NCBI GenBank assembly: GCA_900772845.1
Contig: CAAGSD010000005.1
Span: 10,589-74,588, forward strand
DNA: 64,000 bases
Source of the DNA: Lachnospiraceae bacterium
GTDB taxonomy: Bacteria > Bacillota > Clostridia > Lachnospirales > Lachnospiraceae
Direction of reading: 5' to 3'
Shown here piece after piece: positions 18,863 through 27,707 of this stretch; the first letter of the stretch is position 1, and each line of letters starts with the position of its first letter. The notes below the pieces were generated by a model. That model saw only the letters and a list, made by a program, of their open reading frames with translations, had not been told where the DNA came from and searched no databases. A program made the position numbers and the translations under genes.

Positions 18863-19798
18863 ATGAATAAAGATATTATATTTTTAAATCCGGTGTGTAC
18901 CCACAACATCTGGGGCGGTACCCGGCTGAACAGAGAATTCGGTTATCCCATTGAGGGTGATGATATCGGGGAGTGCTGGGGCATCAGCGCCCATCCCAAT
19001 GGAGACGGCACCGTGGCAAACGGCGCTTATAAAGGAATGAAGCTGTCCGAACTGTGGGAGAAACACCCCGAGCTGTTCGGAGACACGGGAATGGATCGTT
19101 TCCCACTGCTGATCAAGATCATTGATGCGAAGGACGATCTCAGCATCCAGGTACATCCCGATGATGCGTATGCGAAGGTTCATGAGAATGGATCACTGGG
19201 TAAGACCGAGTGCTGGTTCATCTTAGACTGCAAGGAGGACGCTACGCTGGTAGTGGGACATAATGCACAGACCAAAGAAGAACTGGAACAGATGATCCAC
19301 GAAGGCAAGTGGAAAGAATTCATCCGTGAGATCCCAATTAAACCCGGCGATTTCATCCAGATCGATCCCGGTACCGTACATGCCATCAAGGGCGGTACAC
19401 TGCTCTTAGAGACTCAGCAGAGCAGCGATATTACTTACCGTGTATACGATTATGACAGATTGAGCAATGGAAAACCCAGACAGCTGCACATCGCCCAGAG
19501 CATTGATGTCATCACCGTTCCCGCCAAGTCCGCAGACAACAGTGTGGTGCATACCGAGAAAAAGGATGATGCGATCCAGCAGCTGATCCAGTGCCCTTAC
19601 TACACCGTGTACCGTATTGATGTGGAGCATCGTGTAGAAACCTGGCAGGATAAGCCTTTTGTCCTCATGAGCGTGGTAGAAGGAGAAGGCACCCTGAATG
19701 GTACGCATTTAAAAAAGGGCGATCACCTGATCCTGCCCGATGGCTACGGCAAAGTAGAACTACAGGGCAAGATGCAGATCATTGCATCTACCATTTAA
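18863..19798 (+). CDS. manA: Mannose-6-phosphate isomerase, class I
   Basis: 311 residues of the short bacterial type. Zinc-site motifs are present: QVHPDDAYA, GKTECWF and GTVHAIKGG. It interconverts mannose-6-phosphate and fructose-6-phosphate, the exit of the mannan pathway after a phosphomutase (not in this window) converts mannose-1-phosphate. The ribosome binding site is weak (GCAGGAA). It ends the locus at a strong bidirectional terminator shared with the convergent AraC gene. Confidence 0.96.
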   Translation: MNKDIIFLNPVCTHNIWGGTRLNREFGYPIEGDDIGECWGISAHPNGDGTVANGAYKGMKLSELWEKHPELFGDTGMDRFPLLIKIIDAKDDLSIQVHPDDAYAKVHENGSLGKTECWFILDCKEDATLVVGHNAQTKEELEQMIHEGKWKEFIREIPIKPGDFIQIDPGTVHAIKGGTLLLETQQSSDITYRVYDYDRLSNGKPRQLHIAQSIDVITVPAKSADNSVVHTEKKDDAIQQLIQCPYYTVYRIDVEHRVETWQDKPFVLMSVVEGEGTLNGTHLKKGDHLILPDGYGKVELQGKMQIIASTI

Positions 19799-19861
19799 TG
19801 ATGTCAGGATTGCGGAAGTGCGCAGTACGGAACAACACGTAGACATTATTTATTCTTATGC

Positions 19862-19899
19862 AAAAAGTCCGGTCACTTTAGTGTGCGACCGGACTTTTT
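19862..19899. terminator. Bidirectional terminator between manA and araC
   Basis: AAAAAGTCCGGTC (19862-19874) and GACCGGACTTTTT (19887-19899) form a perfect 13-bp stem with A and T tracts on both sides, so it works in both directions. Confidence 0.9.
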
Positions 19900-20699
19900 G
19901 CGTGTGTGCCTATCGGCGCATGCTTTCGCCGATATTCTGTCGGCGTCATCCCCACAAATTTCTTAAACTGCCGCATAAAGTGTAGCTCATTGTCGTAACC
20001 GCAGAAATCCGACAGGCTGCGGATATTCATATTGCTTCCGGTCAGATAATATTTTGCCAGCTCCAGACGGGCATTTATGATGTCCTGCTGACAGGAACAG
20101 CCGAAGAACTGTTTATACAGATGCTGAAAATAAGAGAGGCTTAGGGCGAGGGAATCCGCCAGTACCGGAACACTCCAGCTATTTGCGGGATTGTTGTAAA
20201 CCTGTGTCCGAAGTCCGGAGAAAGCCTGATAATATTTCTGCATACTGGAATCACCGAAATCCGTTGCCAGTTCGTCCTGCAAAGCATATAGAAAAATATG
20301 CATGAAAGAATCAATGGATTCCTGTCTGTAACGGGAATTGCCGAAAAAAATATCCGACAGCATACGGACATATTCCGACAGCCTGTGAAAATTATAAGGC
20401 TGTAAAATCTGACACATGGGCGGCAGCAGGCTCTGCAGGACATCATGCTCCCGGTCATCCGGCATGAAATGGATCCAGTCATCGTTATACCCGATGACAT
20501 CGCAGCCATAGTGAATATAGGTATTTGGCGGGAAACAGATCAGGGAATTCGGAGCGACCGTGTGCTTTTCTCCGTTCAGATAAACCCAGGCCGCCTGCTT
20601 GATAAGCAGAATAAGGTAGTCTGGGACTCCCTGCTTATGTTCTATATTGCAAGGCTTTGGATGATGGGAATCGTGTCCACAATTATTAACGTATATCAT
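19878..20699 (-). CDS. AraC-family regulator of the second glycan locus
   Basis: 273 residues: a cupin-like sensor domain (VYLNGEKHTVAPNSLICFPP) and a C-terminal double helix-turn-helix (LALSLSYFQHLYKQFFGCS; ELHFMRQFKKFVGMTPTEYR). I start it at 20699 where AGGAG lies seven bases upstream; 64 extra in-frame codons further upstream look non-coding. It is divergent from the GH88 gene, which makes that operon its likely target. The C-terminal codons run into the bidirectional terminator. Confidence 0.92.
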   Translation of the reverse strand: MIYVNNCGHDSHHPKPCNIEHKQGVPDYLILLIKQAAWVYLNGEKHTVAPNSLICFPPNTYIHYGCDVIGYNDDWIHFMPDDREHDVLQSLLPPMCQILQPYNFHRLSEYVRMLSDIFFGNSRYRQESIDSFMHIFLYALQDELATDFGDSSMQKYYQAFSGLRTQVYNNPANSWSVPVLADSLALSLSYFQHLYKQFFGCSCQQDIINARLELAKYYLTGSNMNIRSLSDFCGYDNELHFMRQFKKFVGMTPTEYRRKHAPIGTHAKSPVAH

Positions 20700-20919
20700 A
20701 TAAGATCTCCTAAAAAAGCAGAATATGTCAGTTATTAGCATTGTAAGATATTGTATCGGCCCTGTCAATTGATTACCATGAAAGTAAGAAAACGAAAAGG
20801 AACCGTACCTAATCGAGAACAGCAGCATTGTCAGGCAGAATATCCGGGTCAAGCATAGATCTTGCGTAACCACAGAGACCATACAACGCAATCATAAATA
20901 ACAGAACAGGAGAAAACAC

Positions 20920-22071
20920 ATGGAAAATTATCAGGCATGGGCAGAAGAGGTTTTAGAAAAAGTAAAAGAGAAAATGGCATGGGTCAGTGAAAAAAACAAA
21001 GACATCATTCCTTATACCACGGATGAGAACGGCAATTATGACGACCGTTCCGCAGAGGATAAAGAGTGGAATCATGATGATGGATTGAACTGGTGGACCA
21101 ACGGATTCTGGGGCGGCATTATGTGGCTGCTGTATCAGGATACCAAAGACGAAAAATATGCACAGATTGCGCGGGTTTCCGAACGGAAAATGGAGAAATG
21201 CTTTGAAAGCTATTTCGGACTGCATCATGATGTGGGATTCATGTTCCTGCCTACGGCGGTTGCGGATTACCGACTGACCGGTCATGAGGATTCCAGACGG
21301 ATCGCCATGCATGCAGCAAACCTTCTGGCAGGCAGATTCAATCCGGTAGGTAAGTTCATCCGGGCATGGAATCAGGTACCTGGCAGTGACACCAGAGGCT
21401 GGGCGATCATCGACTGTATGTTCAATATCTGCCTGCTTTACTGGGCTTCTGAAGAGAGTGGGGATCCCAGATTCCGTCAGATCGCCATGATGCATGCGGA
21501 TACCGTGATGGAGAATTTCATCCGTCCGGACGGTTCGGTATGCCATATCGTGGAATTTGATCCGGAGACCGGTGCCATGGTGAAGAGCCACGGCGGACAG
21601 GGTTACGGGGAAGGCTCATCCTGGACCAGAGGACAGGGCTGGGCACTGTATGGATTTGCTAACAGCTATACCCATACCGGCAAGCAGGAATATCTGGATA
21701 CCGCTAAAAAAGTGGCACACTATTGCATCGCCAACATTCCGGAGAGCGGAATTATCCCCGTGGACTTCCGTCAGCCTGTGGAACCGGCATGGGAGGATTC
21801 CTGCGGTGCATGTATCATTGCCGGTGGACTCTTGGAAGTAGCAAAGCATGTGCCGGAGCTGGAAAAAGAAATGTATATCCGTGCAGCTGTTAAGATCCTG
21901 AAGGCAATCGCAGAGACCAGGGCGGATTGGACAAAGAACTGTGATGCCATCGTACAGAACTGTACAGGTGCTTATCATGACAACAGACATCATTTTACCA
22001 TGGTATATGCGGATTATTATTTCATTGAGGCATTGTATAAGCTTACCGGAACAGGCATTTTATTGTGGTAA
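20920..22071 (+). CDS. GH88 unsaturated glucuronyl hydrolase
   Basis: 383 residues in the (alpha/alpha)6 toroid. Motifs of GH88 are clear: WNHDDGLNWWTNGFWGG, the catalytic aspartate region IIDCMFNICLLYWA, SSWTRGQGWALYGF and EDSCGACIIAGGLLEVA. It hydrates and releases the 4,5-unsaturated uronic acid left by polysaccharide lyases. No signal peptide, so it works on imported oligosaccharides. AGGAG precedes the ATG. It is the first gene of an operon with a ROK kinase, GH31, GH43 and an importer, and it implies that a lyase acts upstream, probably the large secreted protein at 30.9 kb. Confidence 0.9.
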   Translation: MENYQAWAEEVLEKVKEKMAWVSEKNKDIIPYTTDENGNYDDRSAEDKEWNHDDGLNWWTNGFWGGIMWLLYQDTKDEKYAQIARVSERKMEKCFESYFGLHHDVGFMFLPTAVADYRLTGHEDSRRIAMHAANLLAGRFNPVGKFIRAWNQVPGSDTRGWAIIDCMFNICLLYWASEESGDPRFRQIAMMHADTVMENFIRPDGSVCHIVEFDPETGAMVKSHGGQGYGEGSSWTRGQGWALYGFANSYTHTGKQEYLDTAKKVAHYCIANIPESGIIPVDFRQPVEPAWEDSCGACIIAGGLLEVAKHVPELEKEMYIRAAVKILKAIAETRADWTKNCDAIVQNCTGAYHDNRHHFTMVYADYYFIEALYKLTGTGILLW

Positions 22072-22119
22072 CATCCGGAAAAGTACCGCAGGAGATCTGC
22101 GGGGAGGAAGGAGATTCAA

Positions 22120-23001
22120 ATGAAATTAGGTGGAATTGAAGCCGGCGGCACCAAGATGGTATGTGCCATAGGGGATGAACAGGGAAATATTTTTGACAGA
22201 GCGGTATTCCCCACGGAGACACCGGATATCACGGTACCGAAGATGATTGACTATTTTCGGGACAAAGGTATTGAGGCGCTGGGCATCGGCTGTTTTGGTC
22301 CGGTGGATCTGAATAAAAAATCGGCGACTTATGGATATATCACCAGCACACCGAAGTTGGCATGGAGATTTTACGATTTTGCGGGAGCCTTCCGGGAGGC
22401 ATTGCAGATTCCGGTAGGTTTTGATACGGATGTCAACGGAGCCGTGCTGGGAGAGGTACGCTTCGGTGCAGCGAAAGGCTGTGAAAACGCCCTTTATATC
22501 ACTATCGGCACCGGCGTGGGTGTAGGCGCTTACATTAACGGAAAACTGCTGCACGGACTGATGCACCCGGAAGGGGGACATATTTTCCTGCAAAAGCATC
22601 CGGAGGATACTTACGCAGGCTGCTGTCCCTACCACGGTGCCTGTCTGGAAGGACTGGCCTCCGGCCCGGCGATTCAGGGCAGATACGGCAAAAAAGGAGC
22701 GGAGCTTTCCGGAAGAGACGATGTCTGGGAACTGGAAAGCTATTACATCGGTCAGGCCGTTGCCGATTACATGATGACCTATTCTCCGGAGAAGATCATT
22801 CTCTGGGGCGGTGTCATGCATCAGGAGAAGGTCTTTGATATGGTCAGAAAAAATGCCCTGGAGTTCCTGAACGGCTACCTGCCCGAGGTAAGCCTGCCGG
22901 ACGATCTGTCACAGTACATTGTGGCTCCGGCATTGGGAGAGAATCCGGGCATCATCGGAGCGTTGTGCCTGGCACAGGAGGAAATAAAATGCAGCAGATA
23001 G
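22120..23001 (+). CDS. ROK-family sugar kinase, fructokinase type
   Basis: 293 residues with the ATP phosphate motif GGIEAGGTK, the catalytic motif FDTDVNGA, TIGTGVGVG, and the ROK zinc-site region HPEGGHI...CPYHGACLEGL. It resembles the fructokinases YdhR/GmuE of Bacillus; GmuE belongs to the glucomannan operon there. It would phosphorylate a cytoplasmic hexose at C6. GGAGG-like sequence precedes the ATG. Its last 13 bases overlap the start of the GH31 gene, so the two are translationally coupled. Confidence 0.9.
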   Translation: MKLGGIEAGGTKMVCAIGDEQGNIFDRAVFPTETPDITVPKMIDYFRDKGIEALGIGCFGPVDLNKKSATYGYITSTPKLAWRFYDFAGAFREALQIPVGFDTDVNGAVLGEVRFGAAKGCENALYITIGTGVGVGAYINGKLLHGLMHPEGGHIFLQKHPEDTYAGCCPYHGACLEGLASGPAIQGRYGKKGAELSGRDDVWELESYYIGQAVADYMMTYSPEKIILWGGVMHQEKVFDMVRKNALEFLNGYLPEVSLPDDLSQYIVAPALGENPGIIGALCLAQEEIKCSR

Positions 23002-25043
23002 CAAAAGGAATCTGGAAGCTCGTGTTGGGAGAACCGGAAACATTTACACCGGAGCATTTCAGACAGTTTCCGGTCAGAACAGAAGAGATAGAACAGATCC
23101 CGGTAAGCCGGGAGTGCACAGTCAGTGAGGAAAAAATCCACTGGAAAAAGACAAAGCGGGGCATCACGGTCACCCTTCCTATGGAGACACAGGAAGATAT
23201 CTACGGCTTTGGATTGCAGCTGCAGGGATTTAATCAGGCGGGCAGGAGACGTTATATCAAGGTGAACTCCGATCCGGTGGCAAATACAGGGGAAGGCCAT
23301 GCACCGGTGCCTTTTTATATTTCCTCTGCAGGATACGGATTGTTTGTGAATACTTTTCGTTACACCACTTTTCTGATGGGAACCAATAGCGAGCGTGGGC
23401 AGTCTTCCGGTATGACGGCGGAGAATGAAGTCCATGAAGAGTTTTCCGAGGCTGCCATCTATGCATTAAAAAGAGCAAAAGAAGAACGAAAGATCATCAT
23501 CGATATCCCGGCCGTGGATGGTATTGAATTGTATCTGTTCGCAGGAGACTTTTTGGAAATCGTCCAGAGATATAACCTGTTCTCCGGCGGTGGCTGTGTG
23601 CCTCCCATGTGGGGACTGGGTATGTGGTACCGTATCTATGGCGGCGGAGATGAAAAAGCGCTGAAAGAACTGGCAGAGCAGTTCTGCAAGGAGAAAATCC
23701 CCATGGATGTCCTGGGACTGGAGCCAGGATGGCATTCCCACAGCTATTCCTGCACTTATAAATGGTCGAACCTGTTCCCCCATCCGAAGAAAATGATCGA
23801 TGAGATGACAGAGCAGGGCTATAAGCTGAATCTGTGGGAGCATGTCTATGTGTATCCCAAGGCTCCGTTCTATGAAGAACTTGTGCCTTACAGCGGTGAC
23901 TACGAGGTATGGAACGGACTGGTACCGGATTTTGCTACAAAAGAGGCTTGCCAGTTATTTGAGGACTATCACAGGGATACCTTTGTGAAACAGGGCATTG
24001 CTGGATTTAAACTGGATGAATGTGACAATTCCGACTACAATCCCTCCAACTGGGCATTCCCGGATTCCACGGAATTCCCTTCCGGCATGGACGGCGAGCA
24101 GATGCATATGGCCATTGGAACCCTGTATCAGAACCTGATCTATCGGATCTATCAACAGGAGAACCGAAGAACCTATTCCCAGGTGCGTTCCTCCGGAGCC
24201 TTAGCGGCACCGTTACCCTTCGTACTGTATTCGGATCTGTATGATCATAAGCAGTTTATCCGAGGCGTGGTAAATGCGGGATTTTCCGGGCTTCTATGGT
24301 GCCCGGAGGTGAGGGACTGTGCCAATGGGGACGATCTTCTGCGAAGATTGCAGACGGTAGTATTTTCCGGTCATGCATTGATCAACAGCTGGCGGATTCC
24401 CAGTCCCCCCTGGAAACAGACCGACATTGAGAAAAACCTTGCCGGGGAACCCATGGATACGGCAGAGTATTATACAGCAGAATGCAGAAAGCTGTTTGAG
24501 CTTCGTATGAGCCTGCTGCCCTATTTATACAGCGCTTTTGTGGAGTATAGTCATAGCGGCAAGCCTCCCATCCGTGCACTGGTACTGGACTATCCGGAGG
24601 ATAGGGAAGCACGCATGGTGGATGACGAGTATCTGTTCGGCGAGAGCATGCTGATCTGTCCCCTGACCTATGAGGACGGCACATCCAGAAGCGTGTATCT
24701 GCCGGAAGGCAACTGGTATGATTTCTTTACCGGTGAAAAGTTAACGGGTGGAAAGACACTGGAAATACAGGCGGAGTATAACAAGATCCCCGTATTTGTA
24801 AAAGAAGGCACTATCATTCCGCTGGCGAAACCGGTCACTCATGTGGAGAAAGATACCGTGTTCGAGATGACCGCAAAGCTGTTCGGGGAAGCCGACGGAA
24901 GCTTTACATTGTATGAGGATGATTTCGAGACCTTTGCTTATGAAAAGGATCAGAATCGTATCGTCATAGAAAAGCATCCCGGAGAGGAACTGACGATCCG
25001 CTCTGAAAACGGGACAATGAAAAAGTACCGTTTTTGCGAATAG
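22989..25043 (+). CDS. GH31 glycoside hydrolase, alpha-xylosidase/alpha-glucosidase type
   Basis: 684 residues. The TIM barrel shows the nucleophile in GFKLDECDNSD (D343), RSSGALAA, and the acid/base region GFSGLLWCPEVRD; a C-terminal beta domain follows (LVLDYPEDREARMVDDEYLF). No signal peptide. Start at 22989 chosen because AGGAGG lies seven bases upstream, overlapping the ROK stop codon. The exact linkage is not readable; an alpha-linked xylose or glucose side group on the GH88/GH43 substrate is the contextual guess. Confidence 0.9.
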   Translation: MQQIAKGIWKLVLGEPETFTPEHFRQFPVRTEEIEQIPVSRECTVSEEKIHWKKTKRGITVTLPMETQEDIYGFGLQLQGFNQAGRRRYIKVNSDPVANTGEGHAPVPFYISSAGYGLFVNTFRYTTFLMGTNSERGQSSGMTAENEVHEEFSEAAIYALKRAKEERKIIIDIPAVDGIELYLFAGDFLEIVQRYNLFSGGGCVPPMWGLGMWYRIYGGGDEKALKELAEQFCKEKIPMDVLGLEPGWHSHSYSCTYKWSNLFPHPKKMIDEMTEQGYKLNLWEHVYVYPKAPFYEELVPYSGDYEVWNGLVPDFATKEACQLFEDYHRDTFVKQGIAGFKLDECDNSDYNPSNWAFPDSTEFPSGMDGEQMHMAIGTLYQNLIYRIYQQENRRTYSQVRSSGALAAPLPFVLYSDLYDHKQFIRGVVNAGFSGLLWCPEVRDCANGDDLLRRLQTVVFSGHALINSWRIPSPPWKQTDIEKNLAGEPMDTAEYYTAECRKLFELRMSLLPYLYSAFVEYSHSGKPPIRALVLDYPEDREARMVDDEYLFGESMLICPLTYEDGTSRSVYLPEGNWYDFFTGEKLTGGKTLEIQAEYNKIPVFVKEGTIIPLAKPVTHVEKDTVFEMTAKLFGEADGSFTLYEDDFETFAYEKDQNRIVIEKHPGEELTIRSENGTMKKYRFCE

Positions 25044-25079
25044 ATTTGGAACTATTACGGATTTGTGGGGTAAAAGAAA

Positions 25080-25883
25080 ATGGAAAATCTGTGTCTGAAG
25101 ATCATGAATAAAAATATGGAGGCGTTGGCAGTGGCCAGAGGAGAAAACGAGGTGAATCTGGTCTACGCCGGAGAGTATCAGGAGGGAGATATTATCATCC
25201 TGGAAGTATCTGAAGGCAGCCATTATGCATGGCTGCAGTGGGACGATGCCATTGGAAAATCTATGGTATATCTGACGGGAAATGTGACCTATAGCATCCC
25301 CTTCGGAGACCGACGGATCAATCTGTCGCCCAAGGCATTTTCCGGGAAGAAGCATCTGTTATCCGTAAAGCTGGCAAGGGAATTCGAGATACAATATTAC
25401 CGCAACCTGGCGGTAAATGTATGTGACCAGCATGAGATCGAGAATCTGTATCCTCATGCCACCGCCAATGTGGAGACCAGAGGTGAGGCAGTGTTCGCAG
25501 CGCAGAATGCCATTGACGGGTACACCGTGAGCAACTGCCATGGGGAATGGCCTTACCAGTCCTGGGGTATCAACAGACAGGAGGATGCCAGAATCCGGAT
25601 CGATTTCGGAAGAGAAGTGCTGACGGATATGATTGTGGTTTACCTGCGAACAGATTTCCCACATGACAACTGGTGGCAGCAGGTATCCTTTGAATTTTCC
25701 GACGGCAGCCGGATGGATGCGGCACTGCAGAGAAAAGAAGGGCCTCAGGAGATCGCCATCGGACAGAAGAAGATCCGCTGGCTGGAAATGTGTGATATGA
25801 AGAAATCTTCAGAGCCGTCTCCTTTTCCGGCACTGACCCAGATCGAAGTCTACGGAACCGAAGTCCCCGACATCATAATATAG
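25080..25883 (+). CDS. Cytoplasmic discoidin (F5/8 type C)-like protein, unknown
   Basis: 267 residues with no signal peptide. The N-terminal half is beta-rich and of unknown family. Residues about 120-260 resemble an F5/8 type C carbohydrate-binding domain (ATANVETRGEAVFAAQNAID, then RIRIDFGREVLTDMIVVYLR). Carbohydrate-binding modules are usually secreted, so a free intracellular one inside a glycan operon is odd; it may be a lectin-like accessory or an uncharacterised enzyme. It lies between GH31 and GH43 with short gaps. Function not assigned. Confidence 0.75.
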   Translation: MENLCLKIMNKNMEALAVARGENEVNLVYAGEYQEGDIIILEVSEGSHYAWLQWDDAIGKSMVYLTGNVTYSIPFGDRRINLSPKAFSGKKHLLSVKLAREFEIQYYRNLAVNVCDQHEIENLYPHATANVETRGEAVFAAQNAIDGYTVSNCHGEWPYQSWGINRQEDARIRIDFGREVLTDMIVVYLRTDFPHDNWWQQVSFEFSDGSRMDAALQRKEGPQEIAIGQKKIRWLEMCDMKKSSEPSPFPALTQIEVYGTEVPDIII

Positions 25884-25899
25884 TAAGCGGAGGGTTATT

Positions 25900-27561
25900 A
25901 TGATACACAATCCTATTTTAAAAGGCTTTCATCCCGATCCGTCCATCGTACGTGTCGGGAAAGATTATTATATTGCAACATCTACCTTTGAGTGGTGGCC
26001 GGGGATCCGGCTGCACCATTCCACCGATCTGGTACATTGGGAGCTGATTGAATACCCGCTGAACAGGGTGAGTCAGCTGGATCTGCGGGGCGTGGGGGCA
26101 TCCCAGGGAGTATGGGCACCCTGCCTGACATATGATAAGGGTGTATTTTATCTGCTGTATACCGTGGTGACGGCATTCTATTGTAATATGTACGATACGA
26201 ACAACTATCTGGTGACGGCAACGGATATTCACGGCCCCTGGTCGGAGCCGATAGCATTAAATAATTTCGGCTTTGACCCATCACTGTTCCATGACGATGA
26301 CGGCAGAAAATATATGGTGAGCATGGTGACAGATCACAGAGTACCGAAAAAGTATGTGGGTCGTCTGGTATTGCAGGAATACGATCCGGTGGAGAAGAAA
26401 ATGACCGGACCTGTGAAGGACATTTACCGGGCGGATAAAATCTTTCTGGAGGGACCGCACATTTTCAAACGAAACGGTTGGTATTATCTATTCTCGGCGG
26501 ATACCGGCACGGGAGAACTGCACGGACAGACCATACAGAGATCCCGGGATATCTGGGGACCTTATGAGATGTATCAGGCGGACTTCATGGAGAGAACAGC
26601 GGAGAATGAGGCCTATTCCATCCTGACATCCAGACATCATGAGGACATTCTGTTACAGAAATCGGGACACTGCGATCTGGTGGAGACACCGGAGGGAGAA
26701 TGGTACGCCGTGCATCTGTGCGGAAGAGCTTCAGATCGCAGGAATCCGGCGGATGCGGTAAGGTTTGCTGGCGCAAGACGTTATATGCTGGGGCGTGAAA
26801 CTGCCATTCAAAAAATGAAATGGACGGAGGACGACTGGCTGGTGATGGCAGATGGTAGTACGGAGCCGAAAGAATATGTGGAGGAACCGGCGGGAAACAG
26901 CGGCGTAACAAAACAGATGATGGAAGCCGCACAGGAAAGTACCGGCAGAAGTGGTCGGGATGATTTTGCCGCACCGGTTCTGGATCCCGATTACCAGTCC
27001 CTGCGGATTCCCATGACGGAGCATTACCTGTCTCTGACAGAGCGCCCTGGATATCTGCGGATGTATGGAAGAAGCGGACTGTCTTCTAAATTCTCTCAGA
27101 CCCTGATTGCAAAACGACTGACGGAATATGATATGGAGATATCCACAAAGCTGGAATTTGAACCGGAAGTGTTCAAACAGATGGCGGGACTGATCCTGAT
27201 GTACGATACGGACAATTATCTTTATCTGCATGTCTCGCAGGATGAGGACTGTGGGAAATGTATCACGCTGTTAAAGGCGAGAAATAAGAAATACGAATAC
27301 CTGACGGATTATCTGCCGATTTATTCCGGACTGCCCATTTATCTGAAGGCGGAGATGCAAAATGGTTATATCACCTTTTCCTACCGGCTGGAAGGCAGCG
27401 AATGGCAGACAGTCGCAGAAGATATTGACGGCAGCTTTATGTCTGACGAAGCCTGCATGGAAGGGTGGTTTACCGGGGCTATGGCTGGGGTCTGCTGCCA
27501 GGATCTCACGGGATTCGGCAAGTATGCTGATTTTGACTGGTTTGAAATGAAAACAAAATAG
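25900..27561 (+). CDS. GH43 beta-xylosidase/alpha-arabinofuranosidase
   Basis: 553 residues. The five-bladed propeller carries the general base D13 in HPDPS, the pKa-tuning aspartate D126 in GFDPSLFHDDDG, and the acid E184 in LEGPHIF. A C-terminal beta-sandwich (about residues 350-550) follows, as in the xylosidase group of GH43. No signal peptide. It would remove terminal xylose or arabinose from imported oligosaccharides. AGCGGAGGG precedes the ATG by a few bases. It ends this half of the locus; an AT-rich regulatory region follows its stop. Confidence 0.92.
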   Translation: MIHNPILKGFHPDPSIVRVGKDYYIATSTFEWWPGIRLHHSTDLVHWELIEYPLNRVSQLDLRGVGASQGVWAPCLTYDKGVFYLLYTVVTAFYCNMYDTNNYLVTATDIHGPWSEPIALNNFGFDPSLFHDDDGRKYMVSMVTDHRVPKKYVGRLVLQEYDPVEKKMTGPVKDIYRADKIFLEGPHIFKRNGWYYLFSADTGTGELHGQTIQRSRDIWGPYEMYQADFMERTAENEAYSILTSRHHEDILLQKSGHCDLVETPEGEWYAVHLCGRASDRRNPADAVRFAGARRYMLGRETAIQKMKWTEDDWLVMADGSTEPKEYVEEPAGNSGVTKQMMEAAQESTGRSGRDDFAAPVLDPDYQSLRIPMTEHYLSLTERPGYLRMYGRSGLSSKFSQTLIAKRLTEYDMEISTKLEFEPEVFKQMAGLILMYDTDNYLYLHVSQDEDCGKCITLLKARNKKYEYLTDYLPIYSGLPIYLKAEMQNGYITFSYRLEGSEWQTVAEDIDGSFMSDEACMEGWFTGAMAGVCCQDLTGFGKYADFDWFEMKTK

Positions 27562-27564
27562 GTT

Positions 27565-27600
27565 CTTAAAAAAATGTACTTTGACCTTAAAAAAGTGCAT
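27565..27600 (+). promoter_or_regulatory. Tandem direct repeats, candidate YesN/AraC binding site
   Basis: CTTAAAAAAATGTAC (from 27565) and CTTAAAAAAGTGCAT (from 27586) are 12/15 identical and exactly 21 bp apart, two helical turns, the layout used by AraC-type activators. They end where the -35 of a promoter with TATATT at 27623-27628 should lie, and that -35 is poor. The same bases can also fold as an A/T-flanked hairpin that could terminate the GH43 transcript. Confidence 0.5.
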
Positions 27601-27707
27601 TTTTTTTATATCTGTAAATTGCTATATTACAATTACAACAACGGAAGGCCAACCGGAAAGTAATACATAAGCATGAAACAATATAGGAAGGAATCAAGGA
27701 GGTTACT

